Below, in pieces: positions 41,241 through 49,730 of a stretch of DNA of 64,000 nucleotides. This DNA is from Bacteroidales bacterium UBA4772 (GTDB taxonomy: Bacteria > Bacteroidota > Bacteroidia > Bacteroidales > VadinHA17): assembly GCA_002403305.1 (NCBI GenBank), contig DHHM01000008.1, positions 1 through 64,000 on the forward strand, in the 5' to 3' direction. A model generated the notes under the pieces. The model ran no database searches. It was not told where the DNA came from and worked only from the letters and a program-made list of their open reading frames with translations. How positions within the stretch are numbered: the stretch's first letter is position 1; the number at the start of each line of letters is the position of its first letter. Made by a program: the position numbers and the translations under genes.

Positions 41241-42611
41241 TTAGAATTTAAGCAGTCCGAGTCCGTTGAGAAACACCAGGGCAATGGCCACAGGGGCAAT
41301 GAACCTGATAACAAAGCGGTAGAGGGAATAGTATCTCACCGGCAGGGTGCCGCCGTTGGAGAGCTCATCCTTCACAGACTGACCGGGGAAGAACCAGCCA
41401 AGAAATGCTACGATAAGCAGACCTCCAAGAGGCAACAGTATGTTAGCCGTGGTAAAGTTAAAGAGATCGAAGATGTTCAGGTTAAAGAGTTTGACATCCC
41501 TCATCACTCCCCACGACAGCGATGCCGATATCCCAAGTATGAACATAGATGCCGTTGCAATGATAATGGCTGCACGTCTGCTCATGTTAAGCTGCTCCGA
41601 GAAATAGGCCACTATCACCTCCATCACTGAGATTGTTGACGTCAGTGCAGCAATGGCCAGAAGGAAGAAGAATGTAAAGGCGAAGATCATCCCCCCGCTA
41701 ACCTGTTGAAAGATGCCGGGCAGGACAATGAATGTGAGCGCCTCACCTGACGCCGGGGATATTCCGAATGCGAATACAGCCGGGAATATTGCCAGTCCGG
41801 CGAGGACGGCAATGAAGAGGTCTAACATGGAAACCTGGACTGCAGTACTTGCCAGCTTGTTATCTGCGGGGATATAGGAGCCATATGTGATCAGGGTACC
41901 CATGCCAATGCTGAGCGAGAAGAAGGCCTGACCGAGTGCCATCAGCACGGTAGTGCCGGTGATCTTTGAAAAGTCTGGCCGGAACAGGAACTCCACGCCC
42001 TTGCCTGCACCGGGGAGTGTCAGTGACTTGATGCACATAAGAATAAGCAATATGAAGAGCAGTGGCATCAGCACCTTGGTTGATTTCTCAATGCCTTTTC
42101 GGACACCTCCCAGCACAATACCGGCTGTAGCCAGCAGAAAGATTGAGAACCACAGTGCCGGTCTGAGGGATTCACTTCTGAAAGAGTCAAACATGACGGT
42201 CAGTTCGGCTGACGACTTGCCCTGGATACCTCCTGCAAGGATCTGGTATATATATTCCAGTGTCCATCCTGCCACGGCAGTATAGAATGCCAGGATCATA
42301 AAGGCCGCCACTATGCCCATCATCCCAACCAGGAACCAGGGCCGGCGCGATGAGAGCATGCGGAATGCCCCGACAGGATTGCGCCGGGTCCTCCTGCCGA
42401 TCACCAGCTCCGACATCATCACGGGAATGCCGATGGCAAAGATTATCACAAGGTATATGATCAGAAAGGCGCCGCCACCGTTCTCCCCAAGGACATAGGG
42501 GAACCTCCAGATGTTGCCCAGCCCGACGGCTGAGCCGGCTGCCGCCATGATCACTCCCAACCTGCTGCCAAAGGAATCCCTTTTGGAAAAGTCAAATCCG
42601 CTCATCTTCAA
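41241..42611 (-). CDS. Sodium-dependent neurotransmitter-type (NSS) transporter
   Basis: The 456-residue protein has the NSS family start RLGVIMAAAGSAVGLGNIWRFPYVLGENGGGAFL and about 11-12 helices. It imports amino acids with Na+. It lies 17 bases upstream of the AgcS gene on the same strand, so the two are probably co-transcribed. Together they fit amino-acid fermentation and use of a sodium gradient. Confidence 0.9.
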   Translation of the reverse strand: MKMSGFDFSKRDSFGSRLGVIMAAAGSAVGLGNIWRFPYVLGENGGGAFLIIYLVIIFAIGIPVMMSELVIGRRTRRNPVGAFRMLSSRRPWFLVGMMGIVAAFMILAFYTAVAGWTLEYIYQILAGGIQGKSSAELTVMFDSFRSESLRPALWFSIFLLATAGIVLGGVRKGIEKSTKVLMPLLFILLILMCIKSLTLPGAGKGVEFLFRPDFSKITGTTVLMALGQAFFSLSIGMGTLITYGSYIPADNKLASTAVQVSMLDLFIAVLAGLAIFPAVFAFGISPASGEALTFIVLPGIFQQVSGGMIFAFTFFFLLAIAALTSTISVMEVIVAYFSEQLNMSRRAAIIIATASMFILGISASLSWGVMRDVKLFNLNIFDLFNFTTANILLPLGGLLIVAFLGWFFPGQSVKDELSNGGTLPVRYYSLYRFVIRFIAPVAIALVFLNGLGLLKF

Positions 42612-42665
42612 CCCATATTAAAGTGCGACGCTTTTTAAAAGCCTAAAGGTGGTAAAAATCTTAAA

Positions 42666-42685
42666 AGCAGCAACACGTTGCTGTT
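42666..42685 (-). terminator. Probable terminator for the hydCBA operon
   Basis: On the - strand AACAGCAAC pairs with GTTGCTGCT over a 2-base loop, with one G-T pair, and is followed by TTTTAAGATTTTT. It lies about 100 bases after the hydA stop codon. Confidence 0.6.
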
Positions 42686-42734
42686 AAAAAACAGCAATTC
42701 AATGACCCTCGCTGCCGTGCCCGGCATAAATCAG

Positions 42735-42762
42735 GCAGAGACGTAGCTGGCTACGTCTCTGC
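42735..42762. other. Perfect 13-bp-stem palindrome
   Basis: GCAGAGACGTAGC pairs with GCTACGTCTCTGC around two bases. There is no T-tract on either side. It resembles REP-type palindromes and lies just after hydA on the leftward transcript; it could protect the mRNA 3' end. Confidence 0.6.
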
Positions 42763-42785
42763 AACAGTATTAAAGGATTGGTAAT

Positions 42786-44576
42786 CTAGTATGATTCGCG
42801 TTCCGTGTAGTGAGTATGGAGAAGCTCATGTGCCTTATGGCTGTTGGGTTCCTCAAGGAACTCCTGGTAGATTGCAGTTACCTCAGGGTTATCATGCGAC
42901 TTCCTGAGATCCATATGCATATCCTCGGCATAGATGGCCTCCATACGCTTCTGCCTTATCTCCGCACTGGTAGGTATGGGCTGGCCACCGCCACCGAGAC
43001 ATCCTCCCGGGCAGGCCATGATCTCAATGAAGTGATACTGTGCCTTGCCCTGGCTGACTGCTTTTGCAATCTTGTTTGCGTTGACGAGACCGTGTGCGAT
43101 GGCCACTTTCAGTTCTGCGCCCTCAAGGAAGTTCCACTCTTCCCTGGTTCCCTCTATCTTTATGGTAGCCTCCCTGACTCCTTCCATGCCGCGTACAGGC
43201 ATGATGTTGAGGTTCTTGAAAGGCACCGGCCTACCGGTCACTATCTCGTATGCAGTACGCAGTGCAGCTTCCATCACTCCGCCGGTGGCACCGAAGATTA
43301 CCCCCGCACCCGTTGAGACACCCATGACAGAATCATAATGACTCTCTTCAAGGGTACGGAAATCAATACCTGCCTGCTTTATCATGACGGCGAGCTCACG
43401 GGTGGTGAGTACGTAGTCGATGTCCTTGTACCCGCTGGATCTCATCTCCGGCCTGTCAGCCTCATATTTCTTGGCAGTACAGGGCATGATGGATACGGAG
43501 ACCACATTGGCGGGATCAAGTTTGCGCTTGTCGGCATAGTATGTTTTTGCCAGTGCCCCGAACATCTGCTGTGGCGATTTGCAGGTCGACAGGTTCGGAA
43601 GCATATGCGGATACTTGTGCTCAATGAACTTGATCCATCCCGGTGAGCAGGAGGTGAACATCGGAAGGGCAAGAGTCTTATCGCCTTCCACCAGCACCTT
43701 CTTCAGCCTGGTAAGAAGCTCGGTTCCCTCCTCGATGATGGTAAGGTCTGCCGTGAAGTCGGTATCCAGTACTGAATTAAAGCCCAGCTGCCGCAGAGCG
43801 GTAACCAGCTTGCCGGTAACCCTCTCGCCCGGGTCATACCCCAGATCTTCACCCAGGGCAACACGGACTGCAGGAGCTGTCTGAACAACCACATGCTTGT
43901 CAGTATCATAAATGGCATCCCACACCTGGTCTATATATGTCTTCTCCGTCAGGGCTCCCGTCGGACAGCGGTTGACGCACTGTCCGCAGTTTGTGCAGAC
44001 GACGTGGCTCATGGGCCTGTCATGGAATGAGCTTATCTTCATCTCCGAACCCTTGTGGGAAACGGCTATGGCAGATACATGCTGAAGCTGGGCGCAGGTG
44101 CGCACGCAGCGCTGGCACCTGATGCACTTGCTGTCATCCTTGATGAAGGCCGGCGATGACCTGTCAATGGCATAATTGTGATCCTCCGTAAGATCGAGGA
44201 ATATATGCTCACCGAAAGAATATTCGTTTGCCAGTGTCTGCAGTTCGCAGTTCTGGTTCTTGTAGCACTTGGTGCAGTCTGCCCTGTGCTCTGACAGCAG
44301 CAGCTCAACAATATGCTTGCGGGCATTTCGCACTTTCAGGGAATTGGTCTGTATCTCCATACCCTCCGACACCGGAGTGGCACATGAGGCCACCAGCGTG
44401 CGGGCACCCTTCTGCTCAACCACACAGACACGGCAGTTACCTGCCACACACAGGTCGGGGTGATTGCACAGTGTGGGTATGTTTATGCCAAGAGTTTTTG
44501 CAGCTGCCAGGACAGTTGTTCCCTCCGCCACCTTAGCCTCATGCTCGTTTATCTTAAGTGTTACCATAATTATCAA
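42786..44576 (-). CDS. hydA: [FeFe] hydrogenase catalytic subunit (NADH-linked trimeric type)
   Basis: The 596-residue protein has an N-terminal [2Fe-2S] domain (PDLCVAGNCRVC), a His/Cys [4Fe-4S] domain (HRADCTKCYKNQNC), a 2x[4Fe-4S] ferredoxin domain (CIRCQRCVRTC, CTNCGQCVNRCP) and the H-cluster domain. Its L1/L2/L3 motifs are TSCSPGW (about 310), MPCTAKKYE (about 362) and MACPGGCLGGGGQP (about 518). It interconverts protons and H2. It is the catalytic part of a HydABC complex taking electrons from NADH, and possibly ferredoxin. No C-terminal [2Fe-2S] is present. Maturases HydE/F/G are not in the window. Confidence 0.93.
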   Translation of the reverse strand: MIIMVTLKINEHEAKVAEGTTVLAAAKTLGINIPTLCNHPDLCVAGNCRVCVVEQKGARTLVASCATPVSEGMEIQTNSLKVRNARKHIVELLLSEHRADCTKCYKNQNCELQTLANEYSFGEHIFLDLTEDHNYAIDRSSPAFIKDDSKCIRCQRCVRTCAQLQHVSAIAVSHKGSEMKISSFHDRPMSHVVCTNCGQCVNRCPTGALTEKTYIDQVWDAIYDTDKHVVVQTAPAVRVALGEDLGYDPGERVTGKLVTALRQLGFNSVLDTDFTADLTIIEEGTELLTRLKKVLVEGDKTLALPMFTSCSPGWIKFIEHKYPHMLPNLSTCKSPQQMFGALAKTYYADKRKLDPANVVSVSIMPCTAKKYEADRPEMRSSGYKDIDYVLTTRELAVMIKQAGIDFRTLEESHYDSVMGVSTGAGVIFGATGGVMEAALRTAYEIVTGRPVPFKNLNIMPVRGMEGVREATIKIEGTREEWNFLEGAELKVAIAHGLVNANKIAKAVSQGKAQYHFIEIMACPGGCLGGGGQPIPTSAEIRQKRMEAIYAEDMHMDLRKSHDNPEVTAIYQEFLEEPNSHKAHELLHTHYTERESY

Positions 44577-44585
44577 TAGATAGGA

Positions 44586-45746
44586 TTAGTAAATAACTTC
44601 TTCTCTGAAATTCTCAACGATCGACTTGAAGGCATTGCCAACCGACTGTCCGAGGCCGCACTTCGATGCCACCTTCATGGTATCGGCCAGTTTGACGAGC
44701 TCATTGAGGTAGGTCGACTTAGCTTCTCCCTTCTTGACCTTTTCAATTCCCTTGAGCAGCTGCTGGCATCCAACGCGGCACGGAGTGCACTGACCGCATG
44801 ACTCCTCGGCAAAGAAATCAATATAGTTATGAAGTACGTTGTACATCGAGCGGGAGCTGTTGAAAAGCTTCATCGACCCGCCTGTGGGAACTCCTTCAAA
44901 GCCTATTATGGTATCGGCAAACTTCTTGCGCGGTACGCAGAAGCCGGATGCGCCACCTACCTGAACCGCCTTGGTGTCTCCGTCACCGAATTCATTGACA
45001 AACTGCTGAACGGTCATCCCAAGCTCCAGCTCAAAAATGCCCGGTACGGGAGTGTCACCGGAGATGGAGAAAACCTTTGATCCGCGCGAGTCCTTGGTCC
45101 CGAGCTTGACATATTCAAGGGGTCCCTTCTCAATGATCATCATCGCAGTCACCAGGGTCTCAACATTGTTAATTGAGGTGGGCTTGGAGAAGAGTCCGGA
45201 TGTGGTCGGATAGGGAGGCTTGTTACGAGGTTCACCCCTGCGACCTTCTATTGATTCAAACAATGCGCTCTCCTCACCGCATATGTATGCGCCGCTGCCC
45301 ATACGGTACTCGATGTTGAAGTCGTAACCGATCTCGGCAATCATTTTGTGAAACTTATGAAGCTCAACGAAAAGCTGCGGCAACAGAAACCTGTACTCAC
45401 CGCGGAGGTATATGAAACCTTTCCTTGCACCCATCGCCTTGCCGGCAATGGCCATCCCGGCGTAAACCTTGGGCGCCACCTTGTCAAGGATCTCACGGTC
45501 CTTAAAGGTGCCGGGCTCTCCTTCGTCAGCGTTACAGACTATGTATTTATCCGGATCCTTCTCGGCAGCAGTGTATTTCCATTTCAATCCCGTGGGGAAA
45601 CCAGCCCCGCCACGACCTTTCAGACCCGATTCCAGAACCTGCTGAATAATCTCATCACTTGTCATCTCGAAGGCTTTCTTCATAACCTTCCTGACATCTA
45701 CGGTCTCAAATATAAGGTCAACTTTTGTCAGTCCTTTGTTTTTCAT
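44586..45746 (-). CDS. hydB: NuoF-like flavin subunit of the [FeFe] hydrogenase
   Basis: The 386-residue protein carries the NADH/FMN site (GLKGRGGAGFPTGLKW, CGEESALFESIEGRRGEPR) and a [4Fe-4S] ligand set (SCGQCTPCRVGC with a distant SKCG). It oxidises NADH and passes electrons to HydA. Compared with well-studied bifurcating HydB proteins, it lacks both the N-terminal [2Fe-2S] domain and the C-terminal ferredoxin domain. It starts 18 bases after hydC and ends 9 bases before hydA, so the three genes form one operon. Confidence 0.92.
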   Translation of the reverse strand: MKNKGLTKVDLIFETVDVRKVMKKAFEMTSDEIIQQVLESGLKGRGGAGFPTGLKWKYTAAEKDPDKYIVCNADEGEPGTFKDREILDKVAPKVYAGMAIAGKAMGARKGFIYLRGEYRFLLPQLFVELHKFHKMIAEIGYDFNIEYRMGSGAYICGEESALFESIEGRRGEPRNKPPYPTTSGLFSKPTSINNVETLVTAMMIIEKGPLEYVKLGTKDSRGSKVFSISGDTPVPGIFELELGMTVQQFVNEFGDGDTKAVQVGGASGFCVPRKKFADTIIGFEGVPTGGSMKLFNSSRSMYNVLHNYIDFFAEESCGQCTPCRVGCQQLLKGIEKVKKGEAKSTYLNELVKLADTMKVASKCGLGQSVGNAFKSIVENFREEVIY

Positions 45747-45764
45747 ATCAGTGCCTCCCTCTGT

Positions 45765-46226
45765 TTAGCGCATGTAACCTTTAATAACGTCAATAACCGT
45801 CTCCGGCGTAAGATCAGTGTACGGCATGTCATTGATCAGAATCGCGGGAGCCTTGTGACACCATCCTATGCAGTTGGTCTCAAGCAATGTGAACATCTTG
45901 TCGGGCGTAGTCTCACCTACCCTGATCTTCAGCATATCCTCAATAGTGGCTATTATGTCATTCTTGCCCTTCATTGAGCAGGTAATGGTCTTGCAGACCC
46001 TGATGACATTCTTGCCACGCTCCTCCGTGTCCAGGAAGGTATAAAACGATGCCGTGCCGTAAACCTCTGCTGCAGAGATATCCAGTTCTGTTGCAACTGC
46101 CACCATGACATCGTCTGTCAGGTAGTTATGCTTCTTAACAATATCCTGAAGAATCGGCATGAGGCTCTCTCTCCTTCGGCCGTGTTTCTCTGCCAGATCC
46201 TTCACCAGGTTACCAGTTTGATACAT
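45765..46226 (-). CDS. hydC: NuoE-like [2Fe-2S] subunit of the [FeFe] hydrogenase
   Basis: The 153-residue protein binds a [2Fe-2S] cluster through CKTITC (C-x4-C) and CIGWC (C-x3-C), the NuoE pattern. It works with HydB in the NADH-oxidising module. It is the first gene of hydCBA and has a Rex-like palindrome about 60 bases upstream at 46283-46300. Confidence 0.92.
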   Translation of the reverse strand: MYQTGNLVKDLAEKHGRRRESLMPILQDIVKKHNYLTDDVMVAVATELDISAAEVYGTASFYTFLDTEERGKNVIRVCKTITCSMKGKNDIIATIEDMLKIRVGETTPDKMFTLLETNCIGWCHKAPAILINDMPYTDLTPETVIDVIKGYMR

Positions 46227-46282
46227 ATATTACGTTTTTAAGTGTGTTTGAAAAATCGGTTAGCTACTGTTCTTAATTTCGG

Positions 46283-46300
46283 CTGTGAAACTAATAACAA
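46283..46300 (-). promoter_or_regulatory. Rex-like operator before hydCBA
   Basis: CTGTGA-N6-TAACAA matches the TTGTGA-N6-TCACAA Rex palindrome at 10 of 12 positions. It lies 57-74 bases upstream of the hydC start, in a promoter-like position. Confidence 0.55.
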
Positions 46301-46398
46301 TAATCAACCAAAAACCTTACATAAATCATGTTTAAGAATATTTAAGGCTTCTGTAAAACTTATTGTCTCTGTAAATGGAGGAGGGTTGCAGTGCCTGT

Positions 46399-47058
46399 TC
46401 AGCCTGCGCGGAAGCTCTCCAGCTGAGAGGTGAGCCACCCGATCCATCTGTCGGTGCCCTCCCCACCGGTCGCTGAAGTTTTGATAATGGTGATGCCGGG
46501 ATTCAGCGAGACTATATCAGATTCGAATGCGGCGACATTAAAATTGGTGTAGGGTATGAGGTCTGTCTTATTCAGGATAACCGCCCTGGCGCCTGTAAAG
46601 AGCATCGGATATTTTGCCGGCTTGTCATCACCTTCGGCCGTGCTGACAACAGCCAGCTTGAAGGTTTCGCCCAGGTCAAACTGCGAAGGACAGATCAGGT
46701 TGCCGACATTCTCAACAAAGAGAAGGTCGGTCTGATCGAGATCGAAATGTCCCAGCACCTTTGATATGCTGTGGGAGTCGAGATGACACCCGCCCCCGGT
46801 GTTGATGCAGACGATAGGGATATTATACTTTTGCAGGCGCCGGGCATCACGATCGGTGGCAACATCACCCTCTATCACTCCTATCCTTGTCTTATCAGCC
46901 ATAGCTTCGCAGGTGCGCTCAAGCAGTGTGGTCTTGCCGGCTCCGGGGGAACTGATGATGTTAACCATCATAACCTTTTTCTCCCTCAGGAGAGAACGTA
47001 CCTCTTCAGCCTTGTTCTGGTTCCTGTCCAGAATATCTTTCATGATCTTGATTTCCAT
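46399..47058 (-). CDS. hypB: Hydrogenase nickel incorporation GTPase HypB
   Basis: The 219-residue protein has the P-loop SSPGAGKTTLLERT, the metal-site GGGCHLDS and NKTDL of HypB. It delivers nickel into the [NiFe] active site, with GTP hydrolysis. The N-terminal His-rich or CxxCGC nickel-storage extension found in some HypB proteins is absent. It starts 2 bases after hypA and is the last hyp gene of the row. Confidence 0.93.
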   Translation of the reverse strand: MEIKIMKDILDRNQNKAEEVRSLLREKKVMMVNIISSPGAGKTTLLERTCEAMADKTRIGVIEGDVATDRDARRLQKYNIPIVCINTGGGCHLDSHSISKVLGHFDLDQTDLLFVENVGNLICPSQFDLGETFKLAVVSTAEGDDKPAKYPMLFTGARAVILNKTDLIPYTNFNVAAFESDIVSLNPGITIIKTSATGGEGTDRWIGWLTSQLESFRAG

Positions 47059-47060
47059 CT

Positions 47061-47402
47061 CTATTCTCCTTCGATACTTTTAATGAACAACTCTTTGCCG
47101 TGTACTACATCTATATCTGTGGAACCGCATGCCGTGCAGGCATGCAGATCATCATCAGGCCTGTACTCCGTGCCGCACCTCCGGCACCGCATCTCGGCAG
47201 CTATGATCTCTATCTCCAGCCGTGCTGCCGAGGCGACACTCTCCACCGCAGCTATACTGAAGGCTGCCTCAAGCAGGTCAGGCACTATCTGCACGAACTG
47301 CCCGACGCTGATATTCACCCTCTCAACTATCCTGAGTCCTGCTTCGGCGGCATGGTGTGACACCATCGCTGACAGCTCTTCTGCTATCTTCAGTTCGTGC
47401 AT
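47061..47402 (-). CDS. hypA: Hydrogenase nickel metallochaperone HypA
   Basis: The 113-residue protein begins MHELKIAEELS, with the nickel ligand His2, and has the zinc site CRRC...CTAC. It works with HypB to insert nickel. It sits between hypE and hypB on the - strand. Confidence 0.93.
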   Translation of the reverse strand: MHELKIAEELSAMVSHHAAEAGLRIVERVNISVGQFVQIVPDLLEAAFSIAAVESVASAARLEIEIIAAEMRCRRCGTEYRPDDDLHACTACGSTDIDVVHGKELFIKSIEGE

Positions 47403-47412
47403 CGTCCTCCTG

Positions 47413-48420
47413 TCAGCATATTCTTGGCAGCAGCAATCCTGACGGCATATCCAGGAATCGCCTTCCGCCGGTTGAACTGTTAAGAACGACCCTGCCGCGG
47501 CGCTCAGCAGTTATCTCACCGATGACTGCTGATTCTCTCCCCAGGGGATCGGAGCGGAGTATCTCAACTATCCTGTCAGCTGCCTCAGGAGCGGCAACGA
47601 TCACCATCCTTCCCTCGCTGGCGAGAGTAAGCGGATCGAACCCGAGAATCTCACATAAGCCCCTGACAGGTTCGGCTATCGGAACACTCTCTTCGTTGAC
47701 TGTAAGGCCGCAGCTGATCATGGTGGCAAACTCGTTGAGCACGGCAGCCAGCCCGCCCCTGGTGAGATCGCGCATGAAATGCACCGCCGCCGGCTTCTCC
47801 AATATCTTACCTGTCAACCTGTTGAGTGAGGCGCAGTCGGAGATCAGCGGCTGGTCAAAGGAGAGCTTCCTTCGTGAAGCGAGTATGGCAACTGCATGGT
47901 CACCTGGCGGCCCGCTGATAATCAGCCTGTCGCCTTCCTTCACGGATACACCGCTGCTGATATGCATGTGCTCCCGGGGAAGGAGCCCTACCCCGGCAGT
48001 GTTTATGAATATCCTGTCACACTGTCCCTTCTCCACCACCTTGGTGTCACCTGTTACTATCATTACGCCGGCAGCGTCAGCCTCTGCAGCCATGGAGGCT
48101 ACTATGGCGTCAAGCTCGCTGACTTCAAATCCCTCTTCAATGATGAATGCTGCCGAGAGAAACCTGGGTTCGGCACCTGATACGGCAAGGTCGTTTACCG
48201 TACCGCATACCGCCAGTTTGCCGATGTTGCCGCCGGGGAAGAAGAGCGGGTCGATCACAAACGAGTCTGTGGTGAAGGCGATCATCCCCTCACCCGCTGA
48301 GAGCAGCGCAGAGTCAGTCATCGGTCCCTCCATCCCGAACCGGGAGGCAAAATGGTCACGGATAAGATCCTGTGCCTGTCTTCCTCCACTGCCTTGTCCC
48401 AGGGTTATCTTCTCATTCAT
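47413..48420 (-). CDS. hypE: Hydrogenase maturation factor HypE
   Basis: I choose the ATG at 48420 (MNEKITLGQGSGG), the normal HypE start; an upstream extension to 48519 lies inside hypD. The protein has 335 residues and ends with PRIC, the C-terminal cysteine that carries the thiocarbamate/thiocyanate on the way to the CN ligand. The ATP-binding AIR-synthase-like fold is seen in TDSFVIDPLFFPGG. It overlaps hypD by 8 bases. Confidence 0.93.
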   Translation of the reverse strand: MNEKITLGQGSGGRQAQDLIRDHFASRFGMEGPMTDSALLSAGEGMIAFTTDSFVIDPLFFPGGNIGKLAVCGTVNDLAVSGAEPRFLSAAFIIEEGFEVSELDAIVASMAAEADAAGVMIVTGDTKVVEKGQCDRIFINTAGVGLLPREHMHISSGVSVKEGDRLIISGPPGDHAVAILASRRKLSFDQPLISDCASLNRLTGKILEKPAAVHFMRDLTRGGLAAVLNEFATMISCGLTVNEESVPIAEPVRGLCEILGFDPLTLASEGRMVIVAAPEAADRIVEILRSDPLGRESAVIGEITAERRGRVVLNSSTGGRRFLDMPSGLLLPRIC

Positions 48421-49498
48421 CGTGGCGGTATTTGAACCAGGAATTGCACGCACCCTCTTCCGAAACCATGCAGGCTCCCTCCGGATGTTCAGGGGTGCAT
48501 TGTGATGCATATAGGACACATTCCGGAGGAGACCTGAGACCTCTCAGTATCTCTCCGCATATACAGGCGCTGGCACGGGTCGACTCAGGCAGGCTGACCC
48601 GAAAGGCAGTCCCGGCATCAAAACGTCGGTAGCGATCCCGCAGCCGGAGCCCCGACAAAGCTATATGCCCCAGGCCGCGCCATTGCGCGTCACAGGGCTC
48701 AAAGACTTCGGCCAGGTAAGCCTGTGCCCTCTGGTTTCCCTTGCTTGACACCACCCTTGAATACTCTGTCTCCACGGACGGGGAAGAACTGTTAACCTGT
48801 CTGATAAGCATCAGCACTGACATGAGCAGATCAGCAGGTTCAAAGCCGGCTACCACGCAGGCGAGCCCGTACCTCTCCGGTATGAAGTCAAACGCTGATG
48901 CTCCCGTAATGACAGCCACATGACCCGGGCATATAAATCCGTCAATGCGGGTGCCGTCCTTCAGTATGGCCTCCATGGCCGGAGGCATCAGCTTGTGTGC
49001 GCTCAGAACATAGAAATTGTCTCTCCCCTCACTGTCAGCCTGCATGACCGTCACAGCGGTTCCCGGTGCCGTGGTCTCGAATCCGACGGCGGAAAAGACT
49101 ATCTTCCTCTGCGGGTCGGACTGTGCCATCTGCAGAGCCTCATGCGCCGATAGCACCACCCTCAGGTCAGCACCCTCAGCAACGGCGGCGGCAGGAGATA
49201 GAAGAGTACCCGGCACCCGCATGAGGTCACCGAAGAGGGCCACGGTGACATCCCTGAGCGATGCCAGGGCTATCAGCCTGTCTATGTAATCAGCAGAGGT
49301 GACGCAGACCGGGCATCCCGGACCGGAAAGAAGCCTGACGCGGTCAGGGAGCAGCGACGGTATTCCAAACCTGTGGATGGCAGAGGTGTGTCCTCCGCAT
49401 ACCTCCATAAAGGTGTAGTCGCGAGTGGCAGCCTCCGCAATCAGCCTTGCCAGACTCTCCGTCTGACTCCTCTGCCTGAATTCATCAACAAACTTCAT
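48413..49498 (-). CDS. hypD: Hydrogenase maturation factor HypD
   Basis: The start at 49498 (MKFVDEFRQ) is preferred over 49522. The 361-residue protein has the CGGHTSAIHRFG and GPGCPVCVT motifs and a C-terminal cysteine-rich [4Fe-4S] region (ACICGEILRG...CTPEHPEGAC). With HypC it assembles the Fe(CN)2CO unit. It overlaps hypC by 14 bases. Confidence 0.93.
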   Translation of the reverse strand: MKFVDEFRQRSQTESLARLIAEAATRDYTFMEVCGGHTSAIHRFGIPSLLPDRVRLLSGPGCPVCVTSADYIDRLIALASLRDVTVALFGDLMRVPGTLLSPAAAVAEGADLRVVLSAHEALQMAQSDPQRKIVFSAVGFETTAPGTAVTVMQADSEGRDNFYVLSAHKLMPPAMEAILKDGTRIDGFICPGHVAVITGASAFDFIPERYGLACVVAGFEPADLLMSVLMLIRQVNSSSPSVETEYSRVVSSKGNQRAQAYLAEVFEPCDAQWRGLGHIALSGLRLRDRYRRFDAGTAFRVSLPESTRASACICGEILRGLRSPPECVLYASQCTPEHPEGACMVSEEGACNSWFKYRHDE

Positions 49499-49730
49499 CG
49501 CCGTCACTCCCGTTGATTGCATCTTCCATCTCCTTCAGGAGACGCAGTGTCTCCATGGCTTCTTCCTCCTTCATCTTCTCTATGGCAAAACCTGCATGAA
49601 GAAGGACATAATCCCCGACCCTCACCCCTTCCACCATCTGCAGGCCTGCCTGGAATACAACTCCCCCTACGGAGACCTGTCCCATGTCACCCTCAATGGA
49701 AATGATGCGTGCGGGAAGACTCAAACACAT
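49485..49730 (-). CDS. hypC: Hydrogenase maturation chaperone HypC
   Basis: The 81-residue protein begins MCLSLPARI, with the essential Cys2, and contains VRVGDYVLLHAGFAIEKM. It carries the Fe(CN)2CO unit with HypD. It overlaps hypF by 10 bases at its start and hypD at its end. Confidence 0.93.
   Translation of the reverse strand: MCLSLPARIISIEGDMGQVSVGGVVFQAGLQMVEGVRVGDYVLLHAGFAIEKMKEEEAMETLRLLKEMEDAINGSDGDEVC

Noticed and set aside
48421..48519. N-terminal extension of HypE
   Set aside because: The extra 33 residues lie in the hypD gene and the normal HypE start is at 48420.
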